53,060 nucleotides of DNA from Actinobacteria bacterium 69-20 (GCA_001897425.1 MKSW01000021.1:97866-150925), one strand, 5' to 3'. Counted from the first letter of the stretch, positions 40,024 to 49,407 are shown. Program-made: numbers and translations. Notes: generated from the sequence alone by a model not told the origin.

Positions 40024-41247
40024 GTGAGCGACGCGTTGATGCAGGGTTTCCCGGTCCCCGCAGATTCTCGGGTGACGATCGCCAACTGGCAGGATCCGCC
40101 GTTCAACAGGTGGGGGTTCTCGCACGTTCGGGAGCTGATACCGACGCAGCGAATCGCCGCGGCGACTCATGCGCCGTCGGCCCCGAGACGTGACTGCGTG
40201 GCCGATATCGATCCCATTCGTGTTCCGCGACATCGCGGTGGCACCAGCACCTTTCGGGATTTCCTTCTTGACAGTAACGTCGACGCGGCAGTGATCATGC
40301 ATGACGGGAACATCGTCTTCGAGCGGTACTTCAACGGCGTCGCGGCCGATACACCACACCTCTTGATGTCGGTGTCGAAATCGCTGGTCGGTTGCGTGGC
40401 CGGAATCCTGTCGTCGCGCGGTGAGTTGGACGTCGCGGCACCCATCGAGCGGTACGTTCCGGAGTCGGCCGACAGCGGGTACTCAGGCGCCACGGTTCGG
40501 GACCTGCTCGATATGCGAACCGGCGTGGCATTCAACGAGGACTACACCGATCCGGACGCCGATGTTCGGGTGGTGGAGGAGCACATCGGCTGGCGCCCTA
40601 GTTCGCACGGAGAGCCGCGCGGTCTCTACGAGTTCCTCCGGTCGCTGTCGAGTGGAGGCAGCCACGGAGGGCCGTTCACCTATCGATCCGCCGACACGGA
40701 CATGCTCGGCTGGGTATGTGAGCGTGCCGCCGGTGTCCGGATGGCGGACCTCATCTCCGACTTCCTGTGGCGGCCGATGGGCGCGGAGTTCGACGCGATG
40801 ATCACCTGCGACGCGCTGGGTTCCGCCATTCATGACGGCGGCGTATGCGCGTGCGCGCGTGACCTCGCCCGCTTTGGGCAGCTTCTTCTTGATGGTGGCG
40901 CGGCCGCTGGCCGCGCGGTGATCCCCGAGCCGTGGCTCGCTGACGCGCTGGGCGCCCCGCCGGAGGTGCGCGCCGCGTTCGCCGCCTCGCCGGCGAGCGC
41001 GCTGCTGCCCGGCGGGTGGTACCGGAATCAGTTCTGGTTCCTGCCGCAGCCGCAGAACCAACCCGTGCAATTGTGCCGGGGAATCTACGGTCAGTTCGTC
41101 ATGGTCGACCGCGCGACACGGACGGTCGGAGTGCTCTTCTCAACCTGGCCCGACGCCGAGGATTCCGCGCGCACTATCGATACCGTCAACGCGTTCCACG
41201 CGGTGGGGCAGCACTTGGCCGGAGTCGCGCCGACGCGCTTTCTCTAG
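40024..41247 (+). CDS. Serine hydrolase of the 6-aminohexanoate-oligomer hydrolase (NylB) type
   Basis: 407 residues from the GTG at 40024. It has the beta-lactamase fold with SxxK at Ser116-Lys119 (HLLMSVSKSLVG). The stretches IANWQDPPFNRWGFSHVREL, FNEDYTDPDADVRVVEEHIG and FTYRSADTDMLGWVCERAAG follow, block for block, the nylon-oligomer hydrolase EII as I remember it. EII cleaves linear 6-aminohexanoate oligomers; relatives act on carboxylic esters. It is cytosolic (no signal). The stop overlaps the convergent fused permease by 4 bases. Placed next to an oligopeptide importer, it would cleave imported amides. The true substrate is not known. Confidence 0.82.
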   Translation: MSDALMQGFPVPADSRVTIANWQDPPFNRWGFSHVRELIPTQRIAAATHAPSAPRRDCVADIDPIRVPRHRGGTSTFRDFLLDSNVDAAVIMHDGNIVFERYFNGVAADTPHLLMSVSKSLVGCVAGILSSRGELDVAAPIERYVPESADSGYSGATVRDLLDMRTGVAFNEDYTDPDADVRVVEEHIGWRPSSHGEPRGLYEFLRSLSSGGSHGGPFTYRSADTDMLGWVCERAAGVRMADLISDFLWRPMGAEFDAMITCDALGSAIHDGGVCACARDLARFGQLLLDGGAAAGRAVIPEPWLADALGAPPEVRAAFAASPASALLPGGWYRNQFWFLPQPQNQPVQLCRGIYGQFVMVDRATRTVGVLFSTWPDAEDSARTIDTVNAFHAVGQHLAGVAPTRFL

Positions 41248-43118
41248 TTGTCGGCTCCCGTCATTGCCTGGACGGCCTTGGCTGACGACCCGGTCGCGCG
41301 CCGAAGCACCAATGCCGCAAGGCCCATGACGACCAGGGTGACCACGAGCATCATCGTGGCCATCGACGCGATATTCGGCCGCAGGCCGGACCGAACGGCG
41401 CTGAAAACATAGACCGGCCAAGGTGTCTGGCCCTCCACCGACACGAAGCTCGAGAGGATCACGTCGTCGAGGCTCAAGGTGAAGGACATCAAGGCGCCCG
41501 CAACGACGGCGGGCATCATGAGTGGCAGCGTGATTTGGTAGAACCTGCGAAACGGCGGTGCATACAGGTCCGCTGCCGCGGATTCCAGGGTGTCGTCGAT
41601 GCCGCTCATGCGCGCACGAACGATGAACGCCACCACGGCCGTAGAGAACAGCGAGTGCGACACGACGAGTCGGACGATCCCGTTGTTGAACATCGAGATG
41701 CCGTGGTCGACGCCCAACGAAACGAGCCAGGGCAACTCCGAGATCGCCAGCATGATCTCGGGCGTCACCATGATCAACGCGAGGATGGCGATGAAGACCT
41801 TCGACCATCGGCCCGCGTGCCGTGCCAGGGACAGGCCTGCAAACGACCCCAGCACCGTCGCTACCACCGCCGTGCCGATCGCGGCCTTGAAGGATGTTGC
41901 GACGGCGGCAGTAATCTCCGGCGTCTGCAATGCGCTCGTATAGCCGTTGAAGCCGAATCCGGCCCAATTCAGGAACAGTCGCCCGTTATTGAACGAGTAC
42001 GCAACAATGTATGCGATGGGCAGGAAAAGGAATACGTAGACGAGCACCGGCCAGACGCGCAGGAAGACGTCGCCGATCCGTCCGATCACCGAGCCGAACC
42101 GGGACCCTCCGGGGTTGACCTCGCCCGGAACCGAAGACTCAACTCGTTCACCTGCGGCCACTAGCTCCACCCGCCGCCTGCGACGTATCGCCCAACGAAT
42201 GATCAGTGAGATAGCACCGCCGATGACGACCGTGCCGAGGATCGCCAGGATCAGCAGCATCGCTTCGGCCGAGCCCAGGGCCCAGTTCGACCCTGCTTCG
42301 AACCAGCTCGCGACCAGGACTCCGACCATGTTGCCCTTCGCCCCACCCAGGACGCTCGCCGTGATGTAGTCACCCATCAGCGGCACGAAAACCAGCAATA
42401 CGCCCGTGGCGATGCCCGGCATTGCCATGGGCAGCGTGACCTGGGTGAGCGTCCGGAACCGGTTGGCCCCCAGATCCTTGCTCGCCTCGCGAAGCGCGGG
42501 ATCGAGACGTTCGAACGCGACGTAGAGCGGAAGGATCATGAGGGGCAAGTAGTTGTAGACGACCCCGATCTGGACAGCAGCGCGCGTGTACATGATGTTC
42601 AGCGGCGCGGATATCAACCCGGTGCTTTGCAGCAGGTGTGAAATAATCGCATCCGGCGAGAGAACAAGCTGCCAACCGAGCGTACGCACCAGAAAATTGC
42701 ACCAGAACGGCACGAGCACCAGGCCGAGAAGGACGGGCTTCGAACGCGGCGATGCCTTGACGGCAATAAAATATGCGAGCGGCATGCCGATGATCAGCGT
42801 CAGCACCGTGCCGACACCGGCGATGAGCAGCGTATTTTCAAATGTTGCGACGAACGGGCCGTTCAGCGCCTCGCGATAACGATCGAGAGACAAGACACTG
42901 TTGTCGTGGAACCCGAATATGCCCGGCTTGAAGCCGAAACTGTACCAGGCCACCAGCGCCACGGGCGCGATGAAGAACACGGCGAAATACACCGCGGCCG
43001 GCATCGTGAGGAGAGACTTGGGCGTCCGCCATTGCCTTGGGGCGAGCCGGCTCCGTGATCCACGTAGGCCTGAGCCGGGCGTAGAACCAGGAATCGTCAC
43101 ATCGACGTCGGTTGTCAT
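41244..43118 (-). CDS. Fused PotB-PotC-type permease of a polyamine-like ABC importer
   Basis: 624 residues from the ATG at 43118; a GTG at 43130 is also possible. Two complete permeases sit in one chain. The first half (about 40-310) has LVPFWCNFLVRTLGWQLVLS and ASKDLGANRFRTLTQVTLPM, a PotB pattern. A linker of about 50 residues (RRRRRVELVAAGERVESSVP onward) follows. The second half (about 355-610) has LPIAYIVAYSFNNGRLFLNW and ESAAADLYAPPFRRFYQITL, a PotC pattern. Normally these are separate subunits. The DNA is continuous with no frameshift, so the fusion is real in this sequence. Confidence 0.88.
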   Translation of the reverse strand: MTTDVDVTIPGSTPGSGLRGSRSRLAPRQWRTPKSLLTMPAAVYFAVFFIAPVALVAWYSFGFKPGIFGFHDNSVLSLDRYREALNGPFVATFENTLLIAGVGTVLTLIIGMPLAYFIAVKASPRSKPVLLGLVLVPFWCNFLVRTLGWQLVLSPDAIISHLLQSTGLISAPLNIMYTRAAVQIGVVYNYLPLMILPLYVAFERLDPALREASKDLGANRFRTLTQVTLPMAMPGIATGVLLVFVPLMGDYITASVLGGAKGNMVGVLVASWFEAGSNWALGSAEAMLLILAILGTVVIGGAISLIIRWAIRRRRRVELVAAGERVESSVPGEVNPGGSRFGSVIGRIGDVFLRVWPVLVYVFLFLPIAYIVAYSFNNGRLFLNWAGFGFNGYTSALQTPEITAAVATSFKAAIGTAVVATVLGSFAGLSLARHAGRWSKVFIAILALIMVTPEIMLAISELPWLVSLGVDHGISMFNNGIVRLVVSHSLFSTAVVAFIVRARMSGIDDTLESAAADLYAPPFRRFYQITLPLMMPAVVAGALMSFTLSLDDVILSSFVSVEGQTPWPVYVFSAVRSGLRPNIASMATMMLVVTLVVMGLAALVLRRATGSSAKAVQAMTGADN

Positions 43119-43138
43119 TCGATCGACCACCGTGCGGG

Positions 43139-44335
43139 TCAGGCCGCAGCCGCGGCCTTCGCGGCGTTGAGAATAGCGACGTGTTGCTGCGTCGCGCTGT
43201 TCACCTCGCCACTCTCCAATTCGGCGACCTGCTCCGGCGTGAAGTAGATCATGTCGAGGAACTTCAGACCGCTCGACTTCGCCTTATCCTCGGTGCCGTT
43301 GATTGCGGTGTTGTATCCCATGAACTCGATCTCGAGCAGTGAATGCTCCGGGTCGAGCACGTAGTTGATGAACGCGTGAGCCGCATCGGGGTGCGGTGCG
43401 CCGTCCGCGATCGACCAGTTGTCGATCCAGAGGTGCGATGCCGGCTTGGGGAGCACCCACTTGTACTTGTTCGGATCCGAGACGGCGAGAAAGCCTTGGC
43501 GCGCATCTCCGTTCCATGCCTGCATCAACGCATACTGGCCTTTGGGCATGCCTCCTCCGCTGCCCGGGTAGGCATCGAACTTCAGGATGTGCGGTGCGAG
43601 CTTCTTCACCAGGAAGTCCTGGCATTTCTGCAGGTCCGCTGCGTCCGTTGTCGTCCACTTAATATTGTTGGCGAAGAAATACAGGCCGACGAATTCGTCC
43701 GGATCGTCGATCACCGACGTCTTCCCGCTCGCCTCGTTCTGCGCGGCGTCGAGAAAATCGTTCCATGTGGTCATCGGTCGAGTGATCACGGTCGTGTCGT
43801 AGACGTACCCGGTGGAGCCCCAGTCCTTCGGCACGGAGTACTTGTTGCCCTGGTCCCAGGGTTTGTTCAAATAGGCCGGATCATAGTTCTTCATGTTCGG
43901 GAGCTTGGAATGGTCGAGCGGCATCAACAGCTTGTTGGCCACCATCTGCGGGACGTAGGGGCCAGTCGGAACCACAATATCGTAACCGCTGGTCCCTTTC
44001 GCCGACACGAGTTTCGCGATCAATTCGGGGTTCGAATCGTAGCTGGAAATACTGACCTTGGGCCCCAGCGCGGTCGTGAAGTTCGTAAATGTCTTCGGGT
44101 TGTCGTACGCGCCCCAGGTGTAGATGGACAGCTTGTCGCCGAGGGAACCGCCGCCCGAGGACGCGCCTCCCGCACCCGACGCGGACGAGGGCGTCGACCC
44201 CCCGCCACCACCGCAGGCATTCAGAATCGGAAGCGCAGCAGCAGCTGCCATTCCGCCGAGAAAGCGCCGGCGGTTGATCTGGCGCAGGAGTGACGTCGGC
44301 GCCAAGACCCGGAGATCATTGCCATTCGTGCTCAT
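43139..44335 (-). CDS. Polyamine-type ABC importer, binding lipoprotein (PotD-like), Tat signal
   Basis: 398 residues. The N-terminus has INRRRFLGGMAAAAALPILN followed by Cys41, a twin-arginine signal with lipobox, then a Gly/Ser linker. The binding domain begins LSIYTWGAYDNPKTFTNF and includes YDIVVPTGPYVPQMVANKLL, DWGSTGYVYDTTV and FINYVLDPEHSLLEIEFMGY, the PotD-like pattern. Typical ligands are spermidine and putrescine; relatives bind other amines and opine-like compounds. It is upstream of the fused permease and downstream of the ATPase gene, completing one importer. Confidence 0.88.
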   Translation of the reverse strand: MSTNGNDLRVLAPTSLLRQINRRRFLGGMAAAAALPILNACGGGGGSTPSSASGAGGASSGGGSLGDKLSIYTWGAYDNPKTFTNFTTALGPKVSISSYDSNPELIAKLVSAKGTSGYDIVVPTGPYVPQMVANKLLMPLDHSKLPNMKNYDPAYLNKPWDQGNKYSVPKDWGSTGYVYDTTVITRPMTTWNDFLDAAQNEASGKTSVIDDPDEFVGLYFFANNIKWTTTDAADLQKCQDFLVKKLAPHILKFDAYPGSGGGMPKGQYALMQAWNGDARQGFLAVSDPNKYKWVLPKPASHLWIDNWSIADGAPHPDAAHAFINYVLDPEHSLLEIEFMGYNTAINGTEDKAKSSGLKFLDMIYFTPEQVAELESGEVNSATQQHVAILNAAKAAAAA

Positions 44336-44383
44336 GAGGCTCCCATCGTTGTGGTGAGAAGGCGGACCTACGGTCAGCGCTGT

Positions 44384-45523
44384 CTAATCGGCGGTCGGCG
44401 AACTGTTGCCGGCCGATGGAAAGATGCGGACGTCATTCGGCACCCAGGTACACGTCACGTGCGTCCCGCGCCCGTACAGCGTTTCTTGGTTCCTCGGACG
44501 GCGCGCAAGGACCGTGCGGTCACCTCCGATCTGGATGACGTACTGGACGACATCCCCGAGGTGCGCGGTATCCACGACGATCCCGGCCACGCTGTTGATC
44601 GGATCAGGCGAGCTGCCCGATGTCACAGCAATTGCTCCCGGTCGGACCGCGGCTACGGCTGCGGCGCCGTTCGCTATGCCGGTTGTCGACCCGGCCGCCC
44701 GCAGGGTGACACTGCCGTCCTGTACGAGCTGCCCGTCCTCGGACGCGATGCCGCGGAAGAAGTTCTGTTGGCCGAGGAACCCGGCGACGAATTCCGTCGT
44801 GGGGTGTTCGTAGATAGAGAACGGGTCGTCGACCTGCTCGATATGCCCGTTGAGCATCACCGCGACGCGATCGCTCATGGCGAGCGCTTCTTCTTGGTCG
44901 TGCGTCACGAAGATGAATGTCGTTCCGAGATTGGTCTGCAGCAGTTTCAACTCGACCTGCATCTCTTCCCGCAGCTTGCGATCGAGCGCGCCGAGTGGTT
45001 CGTCAAGCAACAGGACGCTGGGCCGATTGACGAGCGCGCGGGCCAGCGCCACGCGCTGTTGCTGGCCGCCGGAGAGCTGTTGCGGCTTCCGGTCGGCCAT
45101 CGGCCTCATCTGCACTAGGTCGAGCGCTTGGCTCACCCGGACTCGGATATCCGCGCGTGGAATGCGCCGCTGGCGCAATCCGTAGGAAATGTTCTCCGCG
45201 ACCGTCATGTGCGGGAATAATGCGTATGCCTGAAAGACCGTATTCACGTCGCGCTTGTGCGGCGGTAGCCCGGCGACGGACGCTCCCGAAATCAGGATCT
45301 TCCCGCCGTCCGGCTGCTCGAATCCCGCGAGCATCCGCAACGTGGTGGTCTTGCCGCACCCGCTCGGGCCGAGGAGCGATAAGAACTCACCCGGCTCTAC
45401 GCGGAGGCTGATTCCGTCCACCGCAGTGACCGACCCGAAGTGACGAGACACGTTGATGAGTTCGACGGTGCCGCGGTCCGCGCGCGGGTCAGCCCGGACA
45501 GTCTCCATGGTTTCGCTTGCCAC
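44384..45523 (-). CDS. Polyamine-type ABC importer ATPase (PotA-like)
   Basis: 379 residues from the GTG at 45523 (AAGGAG upstream). Walker A GPSGCGKTT, Q-loop NTVFQAYALFPHMTV, signature QQLSGGQQQRVALARAL, Walker B VLLLDEPLGALD, switch VTHDQEEAL, then a C-terminal TOBE domain (NFFRGIASEDGQLVQ and AAVRPGAIAV). First gene of a minus-strand set, ATPase-binding protein-permease. The 254-base gap upstream to the amidohydrolase stop has no recognisable gene, only some CG-rich sequence; a promoter is expected there. Confidence 0.92.
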   Translation of the reverse strand: MASETMETVRADPRADRGTVELINVSRHFGSVTAVDGISLRVEPGEFLSLLGPSGCGKTTTLRMLAGFEQPDGGKILISGASVAGLPPHKRDVNTVFQAYALFPHMTVAENISYGLRQRRIPRADIRVRVSQALDLVQMRPMADRKPQQLSGGQQQRVALARALVNRPSVLLLDEPLGALDRKLREEMQVELKLLQTNLGTTFIFVTHDQEEALAMSDRVAVMLNGHIEQVDDPFSIYEHPTTEFVAGFLGQQNFFRGIASEDGQLVQDGSVTLRAAGSTTGIANGAAAVAAVRPGAIAVTSGSSPDPINSVAGIVVDTAHLGDVVQYVIQIGGDRTVLARRPRNQETLYGRGTHVTCTWVPNDVRIFPSAGNSSPTAD

Positions 45524-45777
45524 GAAACTCCTTTCGCCTCGCCGCGTCAGATGCGGTCTCGCGCACCTATGCCGAGTCGAGAGATAGCAGTGTCCGGTGT
45601 CGTTTCAAGAGGTTCACGTGTTGCGCCGGACGTCCCCGTCCGCGCGAACGCCTCATGCTGAGGGGCGTCCCGCCGCTGAAGCCGCGTCCACGGCGGCCTA
45701 TCATCTCCTGCCAAGGGGATTCGTATCGCGAGTGTAAACCCGGGTGTCCATCCCAAGCCATCGCGGCGCACCGGGTC

Positions 45778-47406
45778 CTATGCCTCGTACACGACTCGCC
45801 CGGCCGCCACCGTCATCGTGACGCGTGCGTCCGCGGGTAGTACCCCTTCCTCGAACAGATCGTGATCGATCGTGGCGATGTCGGCCCGGGCGCCGACACG
45901 CAGCACTCCGGCGTCGGGATCGTGATTGACGAAAGCCGACCCTGACGTGAACGCACGCAACGCGCTGTCCAGGGACAGTCCCTGACTGGGCAGCAGGGGC
46001 GGGTTCGCCCGGTGGTCCGGCCCGATGCGGCGAACCGCCACTTCGATCTCGCGCAGCGGATTCGCAGTCGTCACCGGCCAATCGCTGCCCATGGCGATGG
46101 CTGTGCCGTGCCGCTCGAGATCCCCGAAGAGGTACTGCATCGCGAATCGTTGTTCGCCGAGGTAGGGGGTGGTCAGTTCGTCCATCTGCGGTTCGTGTTG
46201 CGCCCAGTACGGCTGGCAATTGGCCACGACTCCGAGTTCCGCGAATCGCGGGACATCTTCGGGCTGGATCACCTGGATATGCGCGATGTGGTGGCGGAGA
46301 TCGTTCATGCCATTCGCTTGTCGCGCGGCCGCCACTGCATCGAGGCAGTTGCGCACGGCGCGATCGCCGATGGCGTGCATGTGAACCTGGAATCCGCGGG
46401 CATCCAGCAGGGTTACGGCGTCGCGGAGCACGGCCGGATCCACGTAGGTCAGCCCGCGGTTGTCGGTGGCGCCGCCGTGCCCGTCGAAGTAAGGCTCGAG
46501 GAGTGCTCCCGTGTAATTCTCCAGCACACCGTCGGTCATGATCTTGACGCTGGTGGGGAAGAACGAGCCCGCACGGCCGCGCTCGCGCTGCTCCACAAAC
46601 CCGTCGATCTGCTCAAGCCCGGAATGCCGGTCCCACCACAGGGCCCCGACGACGCGCGCGGTCAACCGTCCGGAGTCGGCGAGCGCGTGATACGCCGCCA
46701 GCGTGGCCGGCGTGATCCAAGCGTCCTGCCATCCCGTGATGCCCAGGGCGTGCAGGTGCCGTTGCGCGGCGAGGATGGCAGCCTGCCAATCCTCCAAGGT
46801 CGGGAGCGGCACGTACCGGTCGTTGAACGAGTACGCCGCACCTTCGTGCAGTGTGCCGGTCGGTTCCCCGGTCGCCGCGTCCCGTTCGATCCGACCGTCG
46901 GCTGGATCCGGTGTGTCTCGCCCGATTCCGCCGATCTCCAGAGCCTTCGAATTCACCCACGCACCGTGCACATCTTTGTTGAAAAGGAAGACCGGACGAT
47001 CGGGGACGATGGCGTCGAGGTCTTCTTTGCGGGGCGTGCCGCCGGGAAAGCACTCCATCGCCCATCCGCCGCCGACGATAAAGGGCTCGTCAGGGTGCTC
47101 ATCGGCGTATTTCTTGATGCGCGCGAGGTAGGCGTCGAGGCCCAGATCGTCGTTCAGCCAAACACGCAGCAGGGCATTGCCTGCTTGGGGCGGATGACAA
47201 TGGGCGTCCTGGAATCCGGGCACCACGGAGCCGCCGCCGCAATCGACGACCCTCGTGTCCGGGCCGATCAGGTCCGCGACGGCGTCGCTGCCGAGGGCTG
47301 TGATCCGTCCACTTCGTACCGCCACAGCGTCGGTGCGCGGCGCAAGTGGATCACCGGTCCAGACGGCGCCGTTGATCAGCGCGAGGTCTGCAAGCTCCTG
47401 AGACAT
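45778..47406 (-). CDS. Amidohydrolase family 3 metal-dependent hydrolase (YtcJ-like)
   Basis: 542 residues. VVPGFQDAHCHPPQ is the HxH metal site (with Cys between). Also visible are KIMTDGVLENYTGALLEPY (metal-binding Lys site, near 280), FQVHMHAIGDRAV (His), HHIAHIQV (His) and IAMGSDWPV (Asp). It ends with the small beta-sandwich GARADIATIDHDLF. YtcJ-like enzymes hydrolyse amide, N-acyl or cyclic amide bonds; N-substituted formamide deformylase is one characterised type. No signal peptide, so cytosolic. Fits a catabolic chain with the amidase and importers nearby. Confidence 0.88.
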   Translation of the reverse strand: MSQELADLALINGAVWTGDPLAPRTDAVAVRSGRITALGSDAVADLIGPDTRVVDCGGGSVVPGFQDAHCHPPQAGNALLRVWLNDDLGLDAYLARIKKYADEHPDEPFIVGGGWAMECFPGGTPRKEDLDAIVPDRPVFLFNKDVHGAWVNSKALEIGGIGRDTPDPADGRIERDAATGEPTGTLHEGAAYSFNDRYVPLPTLEDWQAAILAAQRHLHALGITGWQDAWITPATLAAYHALADSGRLTARVVGALWWDRHSGLEQIDGFVEQRERGRAGSFFPTSVKIMTDGVLENYTGALLEPYFDGHGGATDNRGLTYVDPAVLRDAVTLLDARGFQVHMHAIGDRAVRNCLDAVAAARQANGMNDLRHHIAHIQVIQPEDVPRFAELGVVANCQPYWAQHEPQMDELTTPYLGEQRFAMQYLFGDLERHGTAIAMGSDWPVTTANPLREIEVAVRRIGPDHRANPPLLPSQGLSLDSALRAFTSGSAFVNHDPDAGVLRVGARADIATIDHDLFEEGVLPADARVTMTVAAGRVVYEA

Positions 47407-47605
47407 GATGTCGAGGTCTCCTCACCGGCCTGGTGTCTTGGCACCGGGTCTGAACCGTGGAATGGGCGCAAGCACGGGCTGACTTCGGCCGTCATACCCG
47501 CTGTCGAGCACTTTGATGGTAGGCGCGATGTACCCCTGTACCGGGGTGAACCTGAGGCAACTCCGCGCGCCGTTGCCACGTGAGGCCGAGCTCAGGCGTT
47601 CGGGC

Positions 47606-49354
47606 TCACAAGGGCGGCGTCCGCGGTGGTGGCACTCGGCGCGCGGCGAGATTCTCGAAAGCCGCTGCCAGGCGGATCAACTCGTTGTCGTGGTAGGGAA
47701 GCCCGCAGAACGTCAGCCCCACCGGCATCCCGATGTCCGCCATGAGCCCGAGCGGCACGGTGACCGTGGGGATGCCCAGATGCCGTATGACCAGGTTGCC
47801 GTTCGACACCCACACCCCGTTGCGCCAGGCACGTTCGGCAGCATCGGGGTTGCTGTCGGCGTCGGCCGGTCCGACGTCGGCCGCCGCCGGGAAAACGACA
47901 GCGTCGAGGCCATTGGCCGCCAGCCATTCGTCGAAGTCCATCTCCCGTGTGCGGACCAGGCCGGCCAAACCTGCTGCTAGCGCTGGGATCTCGGCGAGGC
48001 TCAGCTCGGGGTGAGCGCGGATGAAGTCGGGGTAGGTGGCGATGTCGTCCCCGAAGTCACCGACGTAGCGATCGGGCAGCGTGCCCGGCGGCTGTGGGAA
48101 GATGCGCGAGCCATCGACCTGCGCAAGATCATGGAGCGCGGGATCGCCGTTCGCGGAGAGGAAGTCCTGCCATGCCCAGGCGGACAGGTCCAGAATTTCG
48201 CGGTTCAGATATTCGTCGGTGATCAGCCCACGCGTGTGGATATTGGGGGCGCCTGCTCGGTCGCCTTCGTAGTTCGACACCGCCGGGAAGTCCACCTCGA
48301 CGACGGTGGCTCCGGCTCCCTCGAGGTCGGCTCGTGCCGCGGCGACCAGATCTAGGACCGATGGGCGGGTGAAGATGCGTTGGCCAGTCGACCCGCCGAT
48401 TCCCGGCTGCGCCCCGCTACCGGCCTCCGGGTCGGCGTTGATATACATGCGAGGCAGACCGAACCGCTTGCCGCGCAATGACCCCACCGCATGCGCGCGA
48501 TCGGCCGGCAGTAGCGATCGGAATGATTGTGGCCGAACGGCCGATGCTCGTGGTAGGGGAATCCACGGTTGTGCCCGCCAGAAGTCGCCGCGCGGGTTCG
48601 GGTCGTCGGCGACGATGACGTCCAGCACCTCGGCGAGGTCGGCCACCGTGCGGGTGTGCGGCACGACGACGTCCATGGACGGAACGAGCGGCCAATTGCC
48701 TCGCATGGAGATCACACCGCGGGAGGGGGTGTAGGCGACCAGTGCGTTGTTGGACGCGGGCGACCTGCCCGACGACCACGTCTCTTCGCCCAAGCCGAAG
48801 GCGGCGAAGCTGGCCGCGGTCGCCGTGCCGGACCCGTTGGACGAGCCCGACGCGAAGGCAGCCGTCAGATAGTCACCGTTGTAGGGACTCTCGGCGCGGC
48901 CGTACACCCCGCGTTGCATTCCACCGTTTGCCATCGGCGGCATATTGGTCAGCCCGAGGCAGATAGCGCCGGAGGCACGCAGTCGGCCGATCGCAAACGC
49001 ATCGCGCCCGGCCACAAGGTGTTCGAACGCGGGGGAGCCGGCCGCGCAGGTCAGCCCCTGGACCGCGTAGCTGTCTTTGGCGGTGTACGGGATGCCATCG
49101 AGTGGGCCGAGCAGCTCGCCGCGGGCGCGTCTCGCATCGGAAGCCTGGGCCTCGGTCAGGGCCCTTTCATTCATGACGACCATGGCGCTCAGCGCTGGTC
49201 CCGCCGTGTCGTACGCGGCGATACGACTCAAGTACGCCGCGACCAGCTGTACTGAGGTAACGGCGCCGATGTCCAGCGCGCTTCGCAAGTCGCTGATGCC
49301 TGCTTCCACGACATCGAAATCAGACATGGTTCCACCGATCGCGGGCTCGCTCAT
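47606..49354 (-). CDS. Amidase signature family enzyme with a grafted N-terminus
   Basis: 582 residues from the ATG at 49354. The natural family start looks like MSDFDVVEAGISDLRSALDI at residue 10; the first nine residues (MSEPAIGGT) come from the 57-bp repeat. Catalytic features: Lys in GIPYTAKDSYAVQGL, cis-Ser in ASGSSNGSGTATAAS, and nucleophile Ser in GEETWSSGRSPASN. The usual form is DTGGSIRIPA, so the two Gly are replaced by Trp-Ser. The family hydrolyses carboxamides to acid plus ammonia or amine. Downstream of a GntR gene (54 bases) on the same strand, which may control it. The 199-base gap after it holds a weak ACCCC/GGGGT hairpin near 47,532-47,547. Confidence 0.85.
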   Translation of the reverse strand: MSEPAIGGTMSDFDVVEAGISDLRSALDIGAVTSVQLVAAYLSRIAAYDTAGPALSAMVVMNERALTEAQASDARRARGELLGPLDGIPYTAKDSYAVQGLTCAAGSPAFEHLVAGRDAFAIGRLRASGAICLGLTNMPPMANGGMQRGVYGRAESPYNGDYLTAAFASGSSNGSGTATAASFAAFGLGEETWSSGRSPASNNALVAYTPSRGVISMRGNWPLVPSMDVVVPHTRTVADLAEVLDVIVADDPNPRGDFWRAQPWIPLPRASAVRPQSFRSLLPADRAHAVGSLRGKRFGLPRMYINADPEAGSGAQPGIGGSTGQRIFTRPSVLDLVAAARADLEGAGATVVEVDFPAVSNYEGDRAGAPNIHTRGLITDEYLNREILDLSAWAWQDFLSANGDPALHDLAQVDGSRIFPQPPGTLPDRYVGDFGDDIATYPDFIRAHPELSLAEIPALAAGLAGLVRTREMDFDEWLAANGLDAVVFPAAADVGPADADSNPDAAERAWRNGVWVSNGNLVIRHLGIPTVTVPLGLMADIGMPVGLTFCGLPYHDNELIRLAAAFENLAARRVPPPRTPPL

Positions 49355-49395
49355 CGACAGTCCTTACCTGGGCGCCGATTCAGCGTAGCGTGCCG
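49339..49395. repeat. 57-bp direct repeat, right boundary of the catabolic block
   Basis: Second copy of 32832-32888. It spans the start and leader of the amidase gene and ends just before the GntR stop codon at 49408. The shared leader includes AGGTAAGGACTGTCG before the ATG and, further upstream, TAGGCT (left copy) or TACGCT (right copy), either of which may be a -10 element. Confidence 0.85.
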
Positions 49396-49407
49396 CACCG
49401 CCACGGG

